DNA of 64,000 nucleotides, from assembly GCA_040755395.1 (NCBI GenBank), contig JBFMAX010000003.1, forward strand, positions 186,001 to 250,000, in the 5' to 3' direction. Positions 26,943-35,761 of this stretch are shown piece after piece. How positions within the stretch are numbered: position 1 is the stretch's first letter; every line of letters begins with the position of its first letter. The position numbers and the translations under genes were made by a program. The stretch comes from Nitrospirota bacterium (GTDB lineage: Bacteria; Nitrospirota; Nitrospiria; Nitrospirales; Nitrospiraceae). Under the pieces are notes generated by a model that was given only the letters and a program-made list of their open reading frames with translations, was not told where the DNA came from and searched no databases.

Positions 26943-28493
26943 ATGAACACGCATGAGGGCGTCCTGGTGCTCCCGAACGACGAGCATAATCAACGGCTGG
27001 TCGAGAACGTACATCCGAGTCAATGGGTCAACCCCGAACCCTCCGGCCGGTACAACATGGTCGTGATCGGCGCGGGAACCGCGGGCCTGGTGACCGCGGC
27101 CATTGCGGCCGGGATCGGCGCGAAGGTGGCGTTGATCGAGAAGCATCTCATGGGAGGCGACTGCCTGAACGTCGGGTGCGTGCCGTCGAAAGGCATCATC
27201 CGAGCTTCGCGGGCCTGGGCGGACCTTCGGCGGGCGGAGGAATTCGGTCTCCATATCCCGCCCGGCGTCAAATACGATTTCGGCGCGGCGATGGCGCGCA
27301 TGAGACGATTGCGGGCTCGGATCAGCCATACGGATTCGGCGCACCGGTATAAGGGGTTGGGCGTGGATGTGTACATCGGCAGCGGCCGGTTCACGGGACC
27401 GGGCACGATTCAGGTGGAAGGGCCGGCCGGGAACCGGACATTGCGCTTCGCGAAGGCGGCCCTCTGCACCGGGGCCCGGGCGGCTGCGCCGCCCACGCCC
27501 GGATTGGAAGAGGCGGGGTATCTGACCAACGAGACCGTCTTCTGGCTGACCGAACTGCCCCAACGACTGGCCGTGATCGGCGCCGGCCCGATCGGATGTG
27601 AACTGGCTCAGAGCTTCGCCCGCTTCGGCAGCCGGGTGTACCTCATCGAAGCCCTGCACGGCATCATGCCGAACGAAGACCGCGACGCGGCGGACATCGT
27701 CCTGGCGTCCATGCTCCGCGACGGTATCACGCTTCTGTGTTGCGGCAAGGATCTGAAGGTGGAGAAAACGGACGGCGGCAAGCGCCTGACGGTCGATTCG
27801 CATGGTCAGCGCTACGACATCACGGTCGATGAAATCCTGGTCGGCGTCGGCCGCGCCCCGAACGTGGAAGGGCTCGGCCTGGAAGCGGTCGGCGTCGAGT
27901 ACGACAAGACCGGCGTCAAGGTGAACAGCCGGCTCCAGACCACCAATCCCCGGATCTACGCCGCCGGAGATGTCTGTTCGCGATTCAAATTCACGCACGC
28001 CGCCGACGCGATGGCGCAGATTGTGATTCAGAACGCGCTGTTCCCGCATCCGTTCGGCCTCGCCTACGCGAGCACCGACTCGCTCATGATTCCGTGGTGC
28101 ACGTACACGGAGCCGGAGATCGCGCACGTCGGGATGTATGAGGCGGAGGCGAAAGCGAAGGGACTCCAGGTCGAAACCTACACCTACCGGCTGGATGAGG
28201 TGGATCGCGCGATCCTCGACGGCGAGGATGAGGGCTTCGCCCGCGTCCATATTCAGAAGGGCGCCGACAAGATCCTGGGCGCCACGATCGTGGCGGCTCA
28301 TGCCGGCGATCTGATCAGCGAATTCACCGCGCTGATGAAAGCGGGCGCCGGCGCCAAGACCTTGGCCGGGACGATTCATCCCTACCCGACGCAAGCCGAG
28401 GTGAACAAGAAGGTCGTGAACTTGTGGCGGAAGGCGCATTTTACGGAGGGGCAGAAGCGGATGTTGAGGAAGTGGTTTGAATGGACGAGATGA
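26943..28493 (+). CDS. Class I pyridine nucleotide-disulfide oxidoreductase (mercuric-reductase-like)
   Basis: The 516-residue product from the ATG at 26943 has GAGGG upstream; the ATG at 26910 adds eleven residues. FAD-binding VVIGAGTAGLVTAA, the redox-active pair GGDCLNVGCVPSK, NAD-binding AVIGAGPIGCELAQ, FAD strand YAAGDVCSRFKFTHAAD and the dimerisation domain with HPYPTQAE are all present. The C-terminal vicinal cysteines of true mercuric reductases are missing, so the mercury-specific name is not supported. It sits between a TVP38 gene and a DUF3047 gene. Confidence 0.85.
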   Translation: MNTHEGVLVLPNDEHNQRLVENVHPSQWVNPEPSGRYNMVVIGAGTAGLVTAAIAAGIGAKVALIEKHLMGGDCLNVGCVPSKGIIRASRAWADLRRAEEFGLHIPPGVKYDFGAAMARMRRLRARISHTDSAHRYKGLGVDVYIGSGRFTGPGTIQVEGPAGNRTLRFAKAALCTGARAAAPPTPGLEEAGYLTNETVFWLTELPQRLAVIGAGPIGCELAQSFARFGSRVYLIEALHGIMPNEDRDAADIVLASMLRDGITLLCCGKDLKVEKTDGGKRLTVDSHGQRYDITVDEILVGVGRAPNVEGLGLEAVGVEYDKTGVKVNSRLQTTNPRIYAAGDVCSRFKFTHAADAMAQIVIQNALFPHPFGLAYASTDSLMIPWCTYTEPEIAHVGMYEAEAKAKGLQVETYTYRLDEVDRAILDGEDEGFARVHIQKGADKILGATIVAAHAGDLISEFTALMKAGAGAKTLAGTIHPYPTQAEVNKKVVNLWRKAHFTEGQKRMLRKWFEWTR

Positions 28494-29353
28494 TTGGTAG
28501 AGGCGGGTCCTGTCGTCGAACAGCCCAGCCGTGCTCGCACCCCGCCCGGTGTGGGGCCCCGCTGCGCGCGCCTGGGCGTCCGTTCGACGCCACCCGCCTC
28601 GGGATTGAAACTCTAGGTGTATGTTTTTTGGTGCTAGTGGGTCTGACGCTAACCCCTTCCAATGGGAATGGTGAAGAGGTCTCCAGAATTTTGGAGGTCG
28701 GGAAGTTTTCGGCGGCGAAGGAGGGGCAGGCGCTCCCGGACGGGTGGAAGCCGCTGACGTTCAAAAAGATCGAACGGCACACGAAGTATGAATTGGTCAG
28801 AGACGAGGATCGGGTGGTGGTGAAGGCGACAAGCGAGGCGGGGTCGGCCGGATTGACGAAAGAGATCAGGATCGATCCGAAAGAATATCCGATCGTCTCG
28901 TGGCGGTGGAAAGTGACCAATGTGTACAAAAAGGGCGATGTGACCAAGAAAGAAGGCGATGATTATCCGGCCCGGCTCTATATCACCTTTGAGTACGACT
29001 CCTCGCGTGTCGGCTTGCTCGAAAAGGCCCAGTATGAAGCCGTCAGGCTGCTCTACGGGCAGTATCCGCCGCTCGGCGCGCTGAACTACATCTGGGAAAG
29101 CAAGGCGCTGAAAGGCACGATTGTCCCCAATCCCTACACCGACAAAGTCAAGATGATCGTCGTGGAAAGCGGCACGGAGCGGCTGAATCAATGGATCGAC
29201 GAGGAACGCAACGTGTACGAAGACTACAAGAAGGCCTTCGGCGAGGAACCGCCGATGATCTCCGGGGTGGCCATCATGACCGATACGGACAATACGCTCG
29301 AATCGGCCACGGCGTACTACGGCGACATTGCGTTCAAGAAAGCCGCGCCGTGA
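28490..29353 (+). CDS. DUF3047-domain exported protein, N-terminus altered by repeat
   Basis: The ATG at 28490 overlaps the upstream stop (ATGA); an in-frame ATG three codons earlier is also possible. Residues 4 to about 37 are encoded by a palindromic element (28500-28600), and the leader-like hydrophobic stretch GVCFLVLVGLTLTPS follows. The mature part has the DUF3047 signature YPIVSWRWKVTNVYKKGDV and DDYPARLYITFEYD. Later segments contain GALNYIWESKA and SGVAIMTDTDNT. The family is exported and of unknown function. The natural N-terminus may originally have been shorter. Confidence 0.8.
   Translation: MIGRGGSCRRTAQPCSHPARCGAPLRAPGRPFDATRLGIETLGVCFLVLVGLTLTPSNGNGEEVSRILEVGKFSAAKEGQALPDGWKPLTFKKIERHTKYELVRDEDRVVVKATSEAGSAGLTKEIRIDPKEYPIVSWRWKVTNVYKKGDVTKKEGDDYPARLYITFEYDSSRVGLLEKAQYEAVRLLYGQYPPLGALNYIWESKALKGTIVPNPYTDKVKMIVVESGTERLNQWIDEERNVYEDYKKAFGEEPPMISGVAIMTDTDNTLESATAYYGDIAFKKAAP
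28500..28600. repeat. Palindromic element, family A copy 2 (inside coding region)
   Basis: The outer arms GAGGCGGGT (28500) and ACCCGCCTC (28592) and the inner arms GTCGAAC/GTTCGAC form a cruciform. The core GCTCGCACCCCGCCCGGTGT and CCCCGCTGCGC match the copy at 43764-43907. It lies in the first codons of the DUF3047 gene. Confidence 0.75.
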
Positions 29354-30561
29354 AGCCGACACTCCTCTCAACCTTGGCCTTAGCCTCAACCTTGCTTCTC
29401 TCCGGCTGCCTCTCTCCGATCGCCATGCACCGCGCGGTCATCGAATACGACCGTACCGTCAGCTACGTCGAAGCGGATCTGCTCCTGTTGAACATCGCCC
29501 GCGCGCGGCATCACCGGCCCGTTCATTTCACCGCGGTCTCCAGCGTCGCCGCCACGTTCGATTTCCGCGTCAACGCCGGCATCACCGGGGGCCTCGGCCG
29601 GGCGACGGACGCCGCCGAGCGTCCCGTGTCATTGGAATATTCCACCAGCGTCTCGGAGAATCCGACGATCACGATCGTGCCGATCACGGGCGAGGAATTC
29701 ACCAAACGCGTCTTGCGGCCGCTGGATGAGGATAAGTTCGAGTTTCTCGTCCGGCAGGGTTACGACATCGACATGGTGTTGCGCCTCATGGCGCGGGGCA
29801 TTGCGCTCGACGGGGAGGACGGGCCGAGCATCTTGTTCAATACGCCGTCTCAAGGGGAAGGGTATAGGGAGTTTCGCCGGCGGCTCTTACACCTGGCGTG
29901 GCTGGATACGGAACGGAAATTGTTCATCGGGCCGATTCTGTTCGAGGAGAGTCAGACGGTGCGGACGAACCGCCCTCCCAATCCCGACGAAGTCGTAGCG
30001 GCGCTCGAAAAGGGGTTTCGGTGGGAAGGCGACGGCGAGGGTAAGGTCCATACGGTGCGGCGCAAGGCCGTCGGGCGGTTGCTGGTCTCGAACTACGACC
30101 CGAGCCGTCTGCCGAACGACGAGCGCCGCCGTTTGCACGAGGAAGCGCAACGCTTTCCTCCGGACTATGTGCTCGTCGATATCCGGGCCGGCTTTCCCGG
30201 CGGGGACTATCCCTTGCACGGCTCGATCCTCCTCCGCAGCATGAACGCCATTATCGGGTTTGTGGCGCGCAGCATCGGCGAAGAGGCGGAGTTTCACGTG
30301 GACCCCGATCCTCGGACGAAGGCCGTCGCGCGCAACCCGGTCCGGACGCTGGAAATCGAGGAATCCGCGAGCAAGCCGTCTGATTCTGAATTCTCCGTGG
30401 AATTCGACAAGCGGTATTACTCGATCAGGAAATTCCCCGTGAGCGAAGGCATGTCGCCGAGTTGGAACCAGGAAGCCTTCGCCGTGCTGTCGAACCTTTT
30501 CCAGATGACGGTCACCGACCTGACCCGCTTCCCGACGCCGGCCATCGCGATCGCCAAGTGA
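29350..30561 (+). CDS. Lipoprotein of unknown function
   Basis: The 403-residue product starts at a GTG overlapping the DUF3047 stop (GTGA). The N-terminus STLALASTLLLSGCLSP carries a lipobox (LSGC). The body has NIARARHHRPVHFTAVSSVA and a beta-rich central domain with FTKRVLRPLDEDKFEFLV and ILLRSMNAIIGFVARSIG. I do not recognise a family. Coupling to DUF3047 suggests a joint envelope role. Confidence 0.75.
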   Translation: MKPTLLSTLALASTLLLSGCLSPIAMHRAVIEYDRTVSYVEADLLLLNIARARHHRPVHFTAVSSVAATFDFRVNAGITGGLGRATDAAERPVSLEYSTSVSENPTITIVPITGEEFTKRVLRPLDEDKFEFLVRQGYDIDMVLRLMARGIALDGEDGPSILFNTPSQGEGYREFRRRLLHLAWLDTERKLFIGPILFEESQTVRTNRPPNPDEVVAALEKGFRWEGDGEGKVHTVRRKAVGRLLVSNYDPSRLPNDERRRLHEEAQRFPPDYVLVDIRAGFPGGDYPLHGSILLRSMNAIIGFVARSIGEEAEFHVDPDPRTKAVARNPVRTLEIEESASKPSDSEFSVEFDKRYYSIRKFPVSEGMSPSWNQEAFAVLSNLFQMTVTDLTRFPTPAIAIAK

Positions 30562-30609
30562 AAGATTTTTCCGGGCCCCATTGACAGCGGAAAACTTGTC
30601 GGATAGGAT

Positions 30610-30625
30610 TTGACCGTTCGGTCAA
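30610..30625. promoter_or_regulatory. TetR-type operator ahead of tetR
   Basis: The 16-bp palindrome TTGACCGTTCGGTCAA has 7-bp arms TTGACCG/CGGTCAA and a 2-bp centre. It lies 15 bp before the tetR start and matches a second site at 31294. Confidence 0.85.
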
Positions 30626-30640
30626 GTCAGAGGATTTGTC

Positions 30641-31276
30641 ATGAATGCCGCTGCCGACACCAGGGAAAAGCTCATCAACAGCGCTCTCGATCTCATTTAT
30701 GCCCGCAGCTATGCGGGGGTCGGTGTGCAGGAGCTCTGCGAGCGCGCCGGGGTGAACAAGGGCAGCTTCTACCACTTCTTCCCGTCGAAACTGGACCTGA
30801 TATTGGCCGCGCTTGATCGCCAATGGGACATGGCGCGGGCGAAGATCTTCGAGCCGGCTTTTGCTCGAGATGTGCCGCCGTTGAAGCGGATCGAGCGCTG
30901 CTTCGATCTGTTCTACGAGAGTCAATGCGATGTGAAGGAGAAAACGGGAAAGGTCTTCGGCTGTCCATTCGGAAACCTGGCGCTCGAACTGAGCACACAG
31001 GAAACGGCGATTCGACGGCGGGTGGAGAAGATTTTTGCCGAGATGACCGGGTATTTCGAACGGGCGCTGCAGGAGGCTGTCACCGAGGGCGAGATTGCCG
31101 AGCAGGATGCGACGAAGACTGCGCAGGCGGTCGTGGCGTTTAAGCAAGGTGTCTTGCTGATGGCGAAAACGAGGAATGAGCCGGAACTCATCAGCCGGCT
31201 CGGCAGGGAGTTCCTCGGGCGCTTGGCGGCGAATGTGGGCGAACAAGCCAGTGCGAACCCGAGATCGAGGGCGTAG
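30641..31276 (+). CDS. TetR/AcrR-family transcriptional regulator
   Basis: The 211-residue protein has the N-terminal TetR DNA-binding helices (REKLINSALDLIYARSYAGV...ELCERAGVNKGSFYHFFPSK). A ligand-binding C-terminal domain contains a conserved CPFGNLALELS segment. Operators with TTGACCG-N2-CGGTCAA flank the gene on both sides, so it probably represses itself and the following gene set (31326-34917). The ligand is unknown. Confidence 0.93.
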   Translation: MNAAADTREKLINSALDLIYARSYAGVGVQELCERAGVNKGSFYHFFPSKLDLILAALDRQWDMARAKIFEPAFARDVPPLKRIERCFDLFYESQCDVKEKTGKVFGCPFGNLALELSTQETAIRRRVEKIFAEMTGYFERALQEAVTEGEIAEQDATKTAQAVVAFKQGVLLMAKTRNEPELISRLGREFLGRLAANVGEQASANPRSRA

Positions 31277-31293
31277 TTTTTTTGACCTGAAAA

Positions 31294-31309
31294 TTGACCG
31301 ACCGGTCAA
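31294..31309. promoter_or_regulatory. Second TetR-type operator
   Basis: The sequence TTGACCGACCGGTCAA has the same half-sites as the operator at 30610 with a different 2-bp centre. It lies 16 bp upstream of the ATG of the Zn-ribbon gene at 31326, the first gene of the likely regulon. Confidence 0.85.
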
Positions 31310-31325
31310 CTCCTCGGGGGTGCAT

Positions 31326-31577
31326 ATGACCTGCGCGCCGTGCATGGGGCTCATGGTTCTGGATCAGTTTTATGACTTTCGTGACGACCAACACGAGTTC
31401 GAGTTCACCGGGTGGCATTGCCCGAATTGCGGAGAGATTCTCGATCCCGTTCTTGTTGAGAACCGGCGGACCTCAGGGACCTCGGATGAGGCCCCTCACA
31501 TCCAATCGTTGGACAGGGGGCTCGAAAATCTTGTCGCGGAAGACAGGTTGATCGAAGTGTCCCTGAAGCACGGTTGA
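31326..31577 (+). CDS. Small zinc-ribbon-like protein
   Basis: The 83-residue product from the ATG at 31326 follows GGGGGTG. It contains two cysteine pairs: MTCAPCMG at the N-terminus and HCPNCGE in the middle. This suggests a zinc ribbon. It lies directly downstream of a TetR operator and may be the first gene of the regulon. A longer in-frame start at 31176 lies inside tetR and was rejected. Confidence 0.7.
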   Translation: MTCAPCMGLMVLDQFYDFRDDQHEFEFTGWHCPNCGEILDPVLVENRRTSGTSDEAPHIQSLDRGLENLVAEDRLIEVSLKHG

Positions 31578-31624
31578 AGGAAGAAGAGTTGGTGTTCACT
31601 CACATCATCACGGAGGAAACGATC

Positions 31625-32185
31625 ATGCAACGAATCACCGCGATCGATCCTGAAGCCGCGACCGGAAAGGCCAAGGACCTTATGGAGAAGGTCCGGACCA
31701 GCCTTAGAGCCATACCCAACCTTGTTCGAACCATGGCCGCCTCGCCGGCTGTGCTGGAAGCCTATCTCGGCTTCGGCCAGGCGCTGAGCAAGGGGATGCT
31801 AAGCGCAAGACTTCGCGAACAGATCGCCCTGGTGGTCGCGGAAACCAACGGATGCGCCTATTGCCTGGCGGCGCATACCGCCATCGGCAAGAAAATCGGA
31901 CTCAGTGAGGACACCTTGATCGGAAGTCGCCGCGCCGACTCGGAAAACAGCAAGGACAGAGCGGCGCTTCAGTTTGCGCGGACCGTCGTCCGGACGCGCG
32001 GCGAGGTGCGGGATCAGGATATCGATCATTTGCGGACGCTGGGGTTCACCGACGGCGAGATCGCCGAAGTTGTCGCGAATGTTGCGCTCAATCTGTTCAC
32101 CAACTATTTCAACCATGTGGCCCGGACCGAGGTGGATTTCCCTGCGGCGCCGGCGCTGTCGAACGAGCCTGCTTGTTCCTGCTGA
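31625..32185 (+). CDS. Carboxymuconolactone decarboxylase/AhpD-like protein
   Basis: The 186-residue product follows GGAGGAAACG. The alkylhydroperoxidase-type motif ETNGCAYCLAAHTAIGKK holds the CxxC pair and the histidine that form the AhpD-type redox site. A second motif, GFTDGEIAEVVANVALNLFTNYFNH, is typical of the family. It may have peroxidase or decarboxylase activity, with the substrate unknown. It is part of the TetR-linked gene set. Confidence 0.88.
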   Translation: MQRITAIDPEAATGKAKDLMEKVRTSLRAIPNLVRTMAASPAVLEAYLGFGQALSKGMLSARLREQIALVVAETNGCAYCLAAHTAIGKKIGLSEDTLIGSRRADSENSKDRAALQFARTVVRTRGEVRDQDIDHLRTLGFTDGEIAEVVANVALNLFTNYFNHVARTEVDFPAAPALSNEPACSC

Positions 32186-32272
32186 ACAAGGAGAGGGCGA
32201 ACGCATTCTTTCAGCCCGATCCTGCTCTTGTCCAAGCATTGAACGAAGCGAGCACGGGGAAAGAGACAAGTT

Positions 32273-32713
32273 ATGAATTCCAGGATTGCGGTCATCGTGT
32301 TGCCGGTTCCTCGGGAGCAGGTATTTCGATATCTGGCGTCCATTCGGAATTTGCCCCGCTGGGCGACCGAGTTTTGCAGCGAACTCAAACAGGTCGACGG
32401 CAAGCACAAGGTCGTGACCTGCGCGGCGCTCGGCAAGCAGGAGCTGCTTTTTGAGATACGCGCGGATGAGAAGACGGGGGTGATCGATATGATTACGGGG
32501 CCGAGTGAAGACCAAATGGCCCTGTTTTCATGCCGAGTTGTCGAATTGCGGGGCGGCTCGACCGCGTTCCTGTTCACCATGTTTCAATTCCCGGAAACCG
32601 ACGATGAGCACTTTGAGAGGCAATACCAGAGTCTTGAGAGAGAGTTTGAAAACGTCAAAAAAGCGCTGCTGGGAAGCGAGAAACCTCCCACACAGGTGGT
32701 GGCCGACTTGTAA
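32273..32713 (+). CDS. SRPBCC (START-like) family protein
   Basis: The 146-residue polyketide-cyclase/START-like domain opens VIVLPVPREQVFRYLASIRNLPRWATEF, with the PRW pair usual in the family, and continues with alternating beta strands and a C-terminal long helix (FERQYQSLEREFENVKKALL). It binds a hydrophobic ligand, judged by fold only. It belongs to the TetR-linked set. Confidence 0.75.
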   Translation: MNSRIAVIVLPVPREQVFRYLASIRNLPRWATEFCSELKQVDGKHKVVTCAALGKQELLFEIRADEKTGVIDMITGPSEDQMALFSCRVVELRGGSTAFLFTMFQFPETDDEHFERQYQSLEREFENVKKALLGSEKPPTQVVADL

Positions 32714-32753
32714 GAACTCACTCGACCGGACGACCAGCTATGGAGGGATTATC

Positions 32754-33284
32754 ATGAAAAGCCTGATTGTTGCTATCGTGCTAGCGCTCACGCTCCTTGG
32801 CTTGACGGGGGTGCCCGCTTGCGTAGGACGGATGGAAAGCGGAAAAGAAATGATGGTCGAAAAAGATGTCATGAGCACAGGGCGGTCCATGACGGAGCCG
32901 AGTCTGGCTGACTCCAAGGACACCTCGGTTGCGGTGATGGAGAAAGGGCAACGCGGGAATATGATAAGGATAGCGAAGCTACAGGGTTCTGAGAGCCACC
33001 ATGCAACCGGCACGGTCGTGCTCACAACCGACCGGAACGGGATCGCCACATTGCAATTCAAAGACATGACGGTGGACAAGGTGCCCGATGGACGAGTGTA
33101 TCTGGCGAGGAACGGGGACTACCGCAACGGGGTGGAACTCGGCAAGCTCACGCAATTTTCCGGAACGGTCACCCTTCCCATTCCGGCCGGGATCAACGGC
33201 GAGGACTTCGACAGCGTCGTGATCTGGTGCAAGAAATTCAATGTCGTGATCGGCCGAGGATCCTTTGAGAAGAGAACGATGTAG
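32754..33284 (+). CDS. Exported DM13-domain protein
   Basis: The 176-residue protein has a signal peptide (MKSLIVAIVLALTLLGLTG) and a disordered linker to about residue 60. The DM13 domain follows: HHATGTVVL, RVYLARNGDYRNGVELGKL, FSGTVTLPIPAGIN and FDSVVIWCKKFNVVIGRGSF. DM13 domains contain a conserved cysteine and have a proposed redox role. It sits in the TetR-linked set before a thioredoxin-like gene. Confidence 0.85.
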   Translation: MKSLIVAIVLALTLLGLTGVPACVGRMESGKEMMVEKDVMSTGRSMTEPSLADSKDTSVAVMEKGQRGNMIRIAKLQGSESHHATGTVVLTTDRNGIATLQFKDMTVDKVPDGRVYLARNGDYRNGVELGKLTQFSGTVTLPIPAGINGEDFDSVVIWCKKFNVVIGRGSFEKRTM

Positions 33285-33329
33285 TCGATTCTCAAAAGTT
33301 AAAGTCACCGTCATACGGAGAGGATCTGC

Positions 33330-33848
33330 ATGGCACAACGAATCTTTACGGCGGTGGGAGCCGTTGTACTGGGTCTTTTCATGACTCCAGTCGTTGCCAT
33401 TGCCGGGATAGGCCTGCCGGCGCCGGAGATCGCGAACGAGACATGGCTGAACGCTTCACCGACCCGCATGGCGGATCTCAGGGGCAAGGTTGTCATGGTG
33501 GAGTTTTGGACGTTCGGCTGCTACAACTGTCGCAACGTCGAACCCTATGTGAAGGCGTGGCACAGGAAGTATCGGGACCAAGGCTTCGTCGTGATCGGAG
33601 TCCATTCTCCGGAATTCAACTACGAGCGCGACGTTGAGAAGGTGCGGCGCTACTTGCAAGATCACGGAATCGACTACCCGGTTCCCATCGACAACGACTT
33701 CACGACTTGGAGCCGGTACGGCAATCGCTATTGGCCGGCCATGTATCTGATCGATAAGCGAGGCATCGTCCGCTACGTGCGAATCGGCGAAGGTGGGTAC
33801 CGGGAGACCGAGCGGCTGATCCAGCGGTTGTTGGCGGAGGGCGAATAA
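33330..33848 (+). CDS. Exported thioredoxin-like (TlpA/redoxin) protein
   Basis: The 172-residue protein follows GGAGAGG. The signal peptide is MAQRIFTAVGAVVLGLF. The domain shows VVMVEFWTFGCYNCRNVEPYVKAW, whose CxxC pair is Cys-Tyr-Asn-Cys, and NRYWPAMYLIDKRGIVRY with the cis-Pro loop. The DipZ-type linkage (YNCR) fits a periplasmic thiol reductase or peroxidase. It is between DM13 and sulfite-oxidase genes. Confidence 0.88.
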   Translation: MAQRIFTAVGAVVLGLFMTPVVAIAGIGLPAPEIANETWLNASPTRMADLRGKVVMVEFWTFGCYNCRNVEPYVKAWHRKYRDQGFVVIGVHSPEFNYERDVEKVRRYLQDHGIDYPVPIDNDFTTWSRYGNRYWPAMYLIDKRGIVRYVRIGEGGYRETERLIQRLLAEGE

Positions 33849-33903
33849 GCCCGGCGGCGAGTGGCGATAGGCCAGGGGCGATGGGGCAGAGAGGGAAGGA
33901 AGA

Positions 33904-34917
33904 ATGCTAAGCATTCGACCGTTGTCGCGGCGGGAGGTGCTCAGGGTCGCGGGCGTCGCCGCGATGGCGTCGCTCGTTCAACCGCTTCCGGCGGTCTCCG
34001 GGGTGTTGGACCGTCTTCTCGGCTCGGCGCTGGAAGCCAAACCGACGCCGCCTATCACGCCGAACGAGGAGTTCTACATCACGTCCTATCGCAGCCCCCC
34101 GTCGGTCCGATTGGAGAACTGGCAATTGTTCGTGAAAGGGTTGGTCGAGCGCCCGATGACGCTGACGTACGCCGACCTGCTGGCTCGACCGAGGGTCGCG
34201 GAGATCGTCACCCTGGAATGCGTCGGCAACACGGTGGGCGGGGAGTTTATCAGCACGGCCGCGTGGGAGGGGGTACCGCTGAGGCAGCTTCTTGAGGACG
34301 TTCGGGTCTCCCCGAGCGCCTTCGACGTGGTCTTTCGAGCGGCCGACGGCTACTCGGACAGCATCCGGATCGAACGGGCGATGGCGGGAGACGTGCTTGT
34401 CGCTTATCGGATGAACGGAGTGCCCTTGCCCCAGGCACATGGATTCCCGGCGCGAATCATCGTGCCGGGGATCTACGGCATGAAGAGCGTCCAGTGGTTG
34501 ACCGACATCGAGGTTGTGGACTTCGATTATCAAGGATACTACCAGAAAAAAGGCTGGTCGGACGACGCGACCGTCAAGACCATGTCGCGCATCGATGTGC
34601 CGGGTCACGGCGCCGTCCTGCAGGGACGTCGGCAGATCGTGCAAGGGTTGGCGTTCGCCGGCACTCGCGGGATTAGGCAAGTGGAGGTCAGCACGGACGG
34701 CGGCGGCACCTGGGCGCCCGCGAAGCTGGATGTCCCGCTATCTCCCTATGCCTGGGTGTTCTGGTCGTATGAGTGGGCTGTGGCGACTATCGGGCGTCAT
34801 TCGTTGGCGGTTCGGGCCACCGATGGACTGGGGAAACTGCAGACATCGTTTGAGCAGGACCCGGCCCCCGATGGGGCCAGCGGTCTGCACCAGATCACCG
34901 TAACCGTGGAAACATAA
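33904..34917 (+). CDS. Tat-exported sulfite-oxidase-family molybdoenzyme
   Basis: The 337-residue protein opens with the twin-arginine segment LSRREVLRVAG and a hydrophobic stretch. The molybdenum-ligating cysteine is in TLECVGNTVGGEF, followed by IDRERA-like strands and PARIIVPGIYGMKSVQWL. A C-terminal Mo-co dimerisation domain (RQVEVSTDGGGTW) is present. It should act in the periplasm with the thioredoxin-like and DM13 proteins encoded just upstream. It is the last gene of the TetR-linked set. Confidence 0.9.
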   Translation: MLSIRPLSRREVLRVAGVAAMASLVQPLPAVSGVLDRLLGSALEAKPTPPITPNEEFYITSYRSPPSVRLENWQLFVKGLVERPMTLTYADLLARPRVAEIVTLECVGNTVGGEFISTAAWEGVPLRQLLEDVRVSPSAFDVVFRAADGYSDSIRIERAMAGDVLVAYRMNGVPLPQAHGFPARIIVPGIYGMKSVQWLTDIEVVDFDYQGYYQKKGWSDDATVKTMSRIDVPGHGAVLQGRRQIVQGLAFAGTRGIRQVEVSTDGGGTWAPAKLDVPLSPYAWVFWSYEWAVATIGRHSLAVRATDGLGKLQTSFEQDPAPDGASGLHQITVTVET

Positions 34918-34954
34918 GGGGGAAAGTTGGGCGAAACCGGTCTCCACAAACGAA

Positions 34955-34983
34955 ATGGGCCGACCGCCGACCGGTCAGCCCAT
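34955..34983. terminator. Hairpin after the molybdoenzyme gene
   Basis: The 12-bp arms ATGGGCCGACCG and CGGTCAGCCCAT have one mismatch and a 5-nt loop. No T-run follows on the plus strand, so terminator function is likely but not certain. It lies between convergent genes. Confidence 0.5.
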
Positions 34984-35025
34984 CGTGGGACACAGTCCTA
35001 TCCGCGCGGGTTCGCGGGGTCTGTC

Positions 35026-35388
35026 CTATTGAATGGAGTTCGCGAAGCCGCCGCGGGTGATTTCCGCGCGGACTGTGTCCCCCACCTTCTTGTTCCCGCG
35101 AAGCTTTTTGGTGTCTTTTCCTACGTACAACCGGACTTCGTTCCCGTTGTAGTCTTCGACCACGTAAATGTCCCCGTCGATCTTGTTCAGCTTGCCCTCG
35201 ACCATCTGGAAGGCCGGCCCGGGCTTGGTGTCCATCTTCATCGGAGCCGGCTTGGATGCAACCTTCGGGGGCGGGGTGGACTTCGAAGATTTTTTCGAAC
35301 CGGCGGCGTCGGCCAAGCCGGCGATCAGGCATCCCGCGACCACGACCAGGGCGACGATGCCGATGGTCTTCTTCTTTTTCTTCTTCAT
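35026..35388 (-). CDS. Small exported hypothetical protein with Lys-rich N-terminus
   Basis: The 120-residue product from the ATG at 35388 starts MKKKKKKTIGIVALVVVAGC, a signal sequence whose cysteine might be lipidated. A Ser/Lys/Pro-rich linker follows and then a small beta domain (VEGKLNKIDGDIYVVEDYNGNEVRLYVGKDTKKL). The domain resembles small OB-like regulatory beta folds, function unknown. A longer start at 35451 adds 21 non-signal residues and was not chosen. Confidence 0.7.
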   Translation of the reverse strand: MKKKKKKTIGIVALVVVAGCLIAGLADAAGSKKSSKSTPPPKVASKPAPMKMDTKPGPAFQMVEGKLNKIDGDIYVVEDYNGNEVRLYVGKDTKKLRGNKKVGDTVRAEITRGGFANSIQ

Positions 35389-35761
35389 GATGGTAGCCCT
35401 CCCTCGTCTCTGGTTAAAAGGCCGATGACGTGGGCCTCGGCCCTCGTTCATTTCGTTCGTCGGAACAGACCGGAGGGCTCAGCAAACGTTATGCCGTACA
35501 CTTCACAGCGTGAATCGCGCGATTTCTCAGGAAGTTAGGCGGCACATTGCAGGAGGAGCTGAGTGTGCTGATGGGGAACGGGAGAAAAATCGTCCGTGAG
35601 TGTGCAATTCTGTTCTGAAAACAGCGAGCAGAAACAGCTCCGAGCTATTCGCGATTGGTTCTTCGCTCCCGGCTGAAACCTATTTCATCCTGCCGAATGG
35701 TCGAAGGGTCGGGATGACCGCTCAGAAAAAGCATAATTGAGCGTGAAACGAGGATGGTGAC
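35389..35761. other. Intergenic stretch without gene
   Basis: This 373-bp stretch between a divergent gene pair has no convincing open frame or strong hairpin. It presumably contains the promoters of the hypothetical gene (minus) and of the radical-SAM operon (plus). An AGGATGG ribosome site ends it just before the GTG at 35762. Confidence 0.5.

Noticed and set aside
26436-28439. 667-codon minus-strand frame opposite the disulfide reductase
   Set aside because: Its sequence is compositionally biased (many Arg/His/Asp residues), and the plus strand carries all oxidoreductase motifs.
26943-28493. Assignment as true mercuric reductase (MerA)
   Set aside because: The C-terminal vicinal cysteine pair and N-terminal metal-binding domain are missing and no mer genes are nearby.
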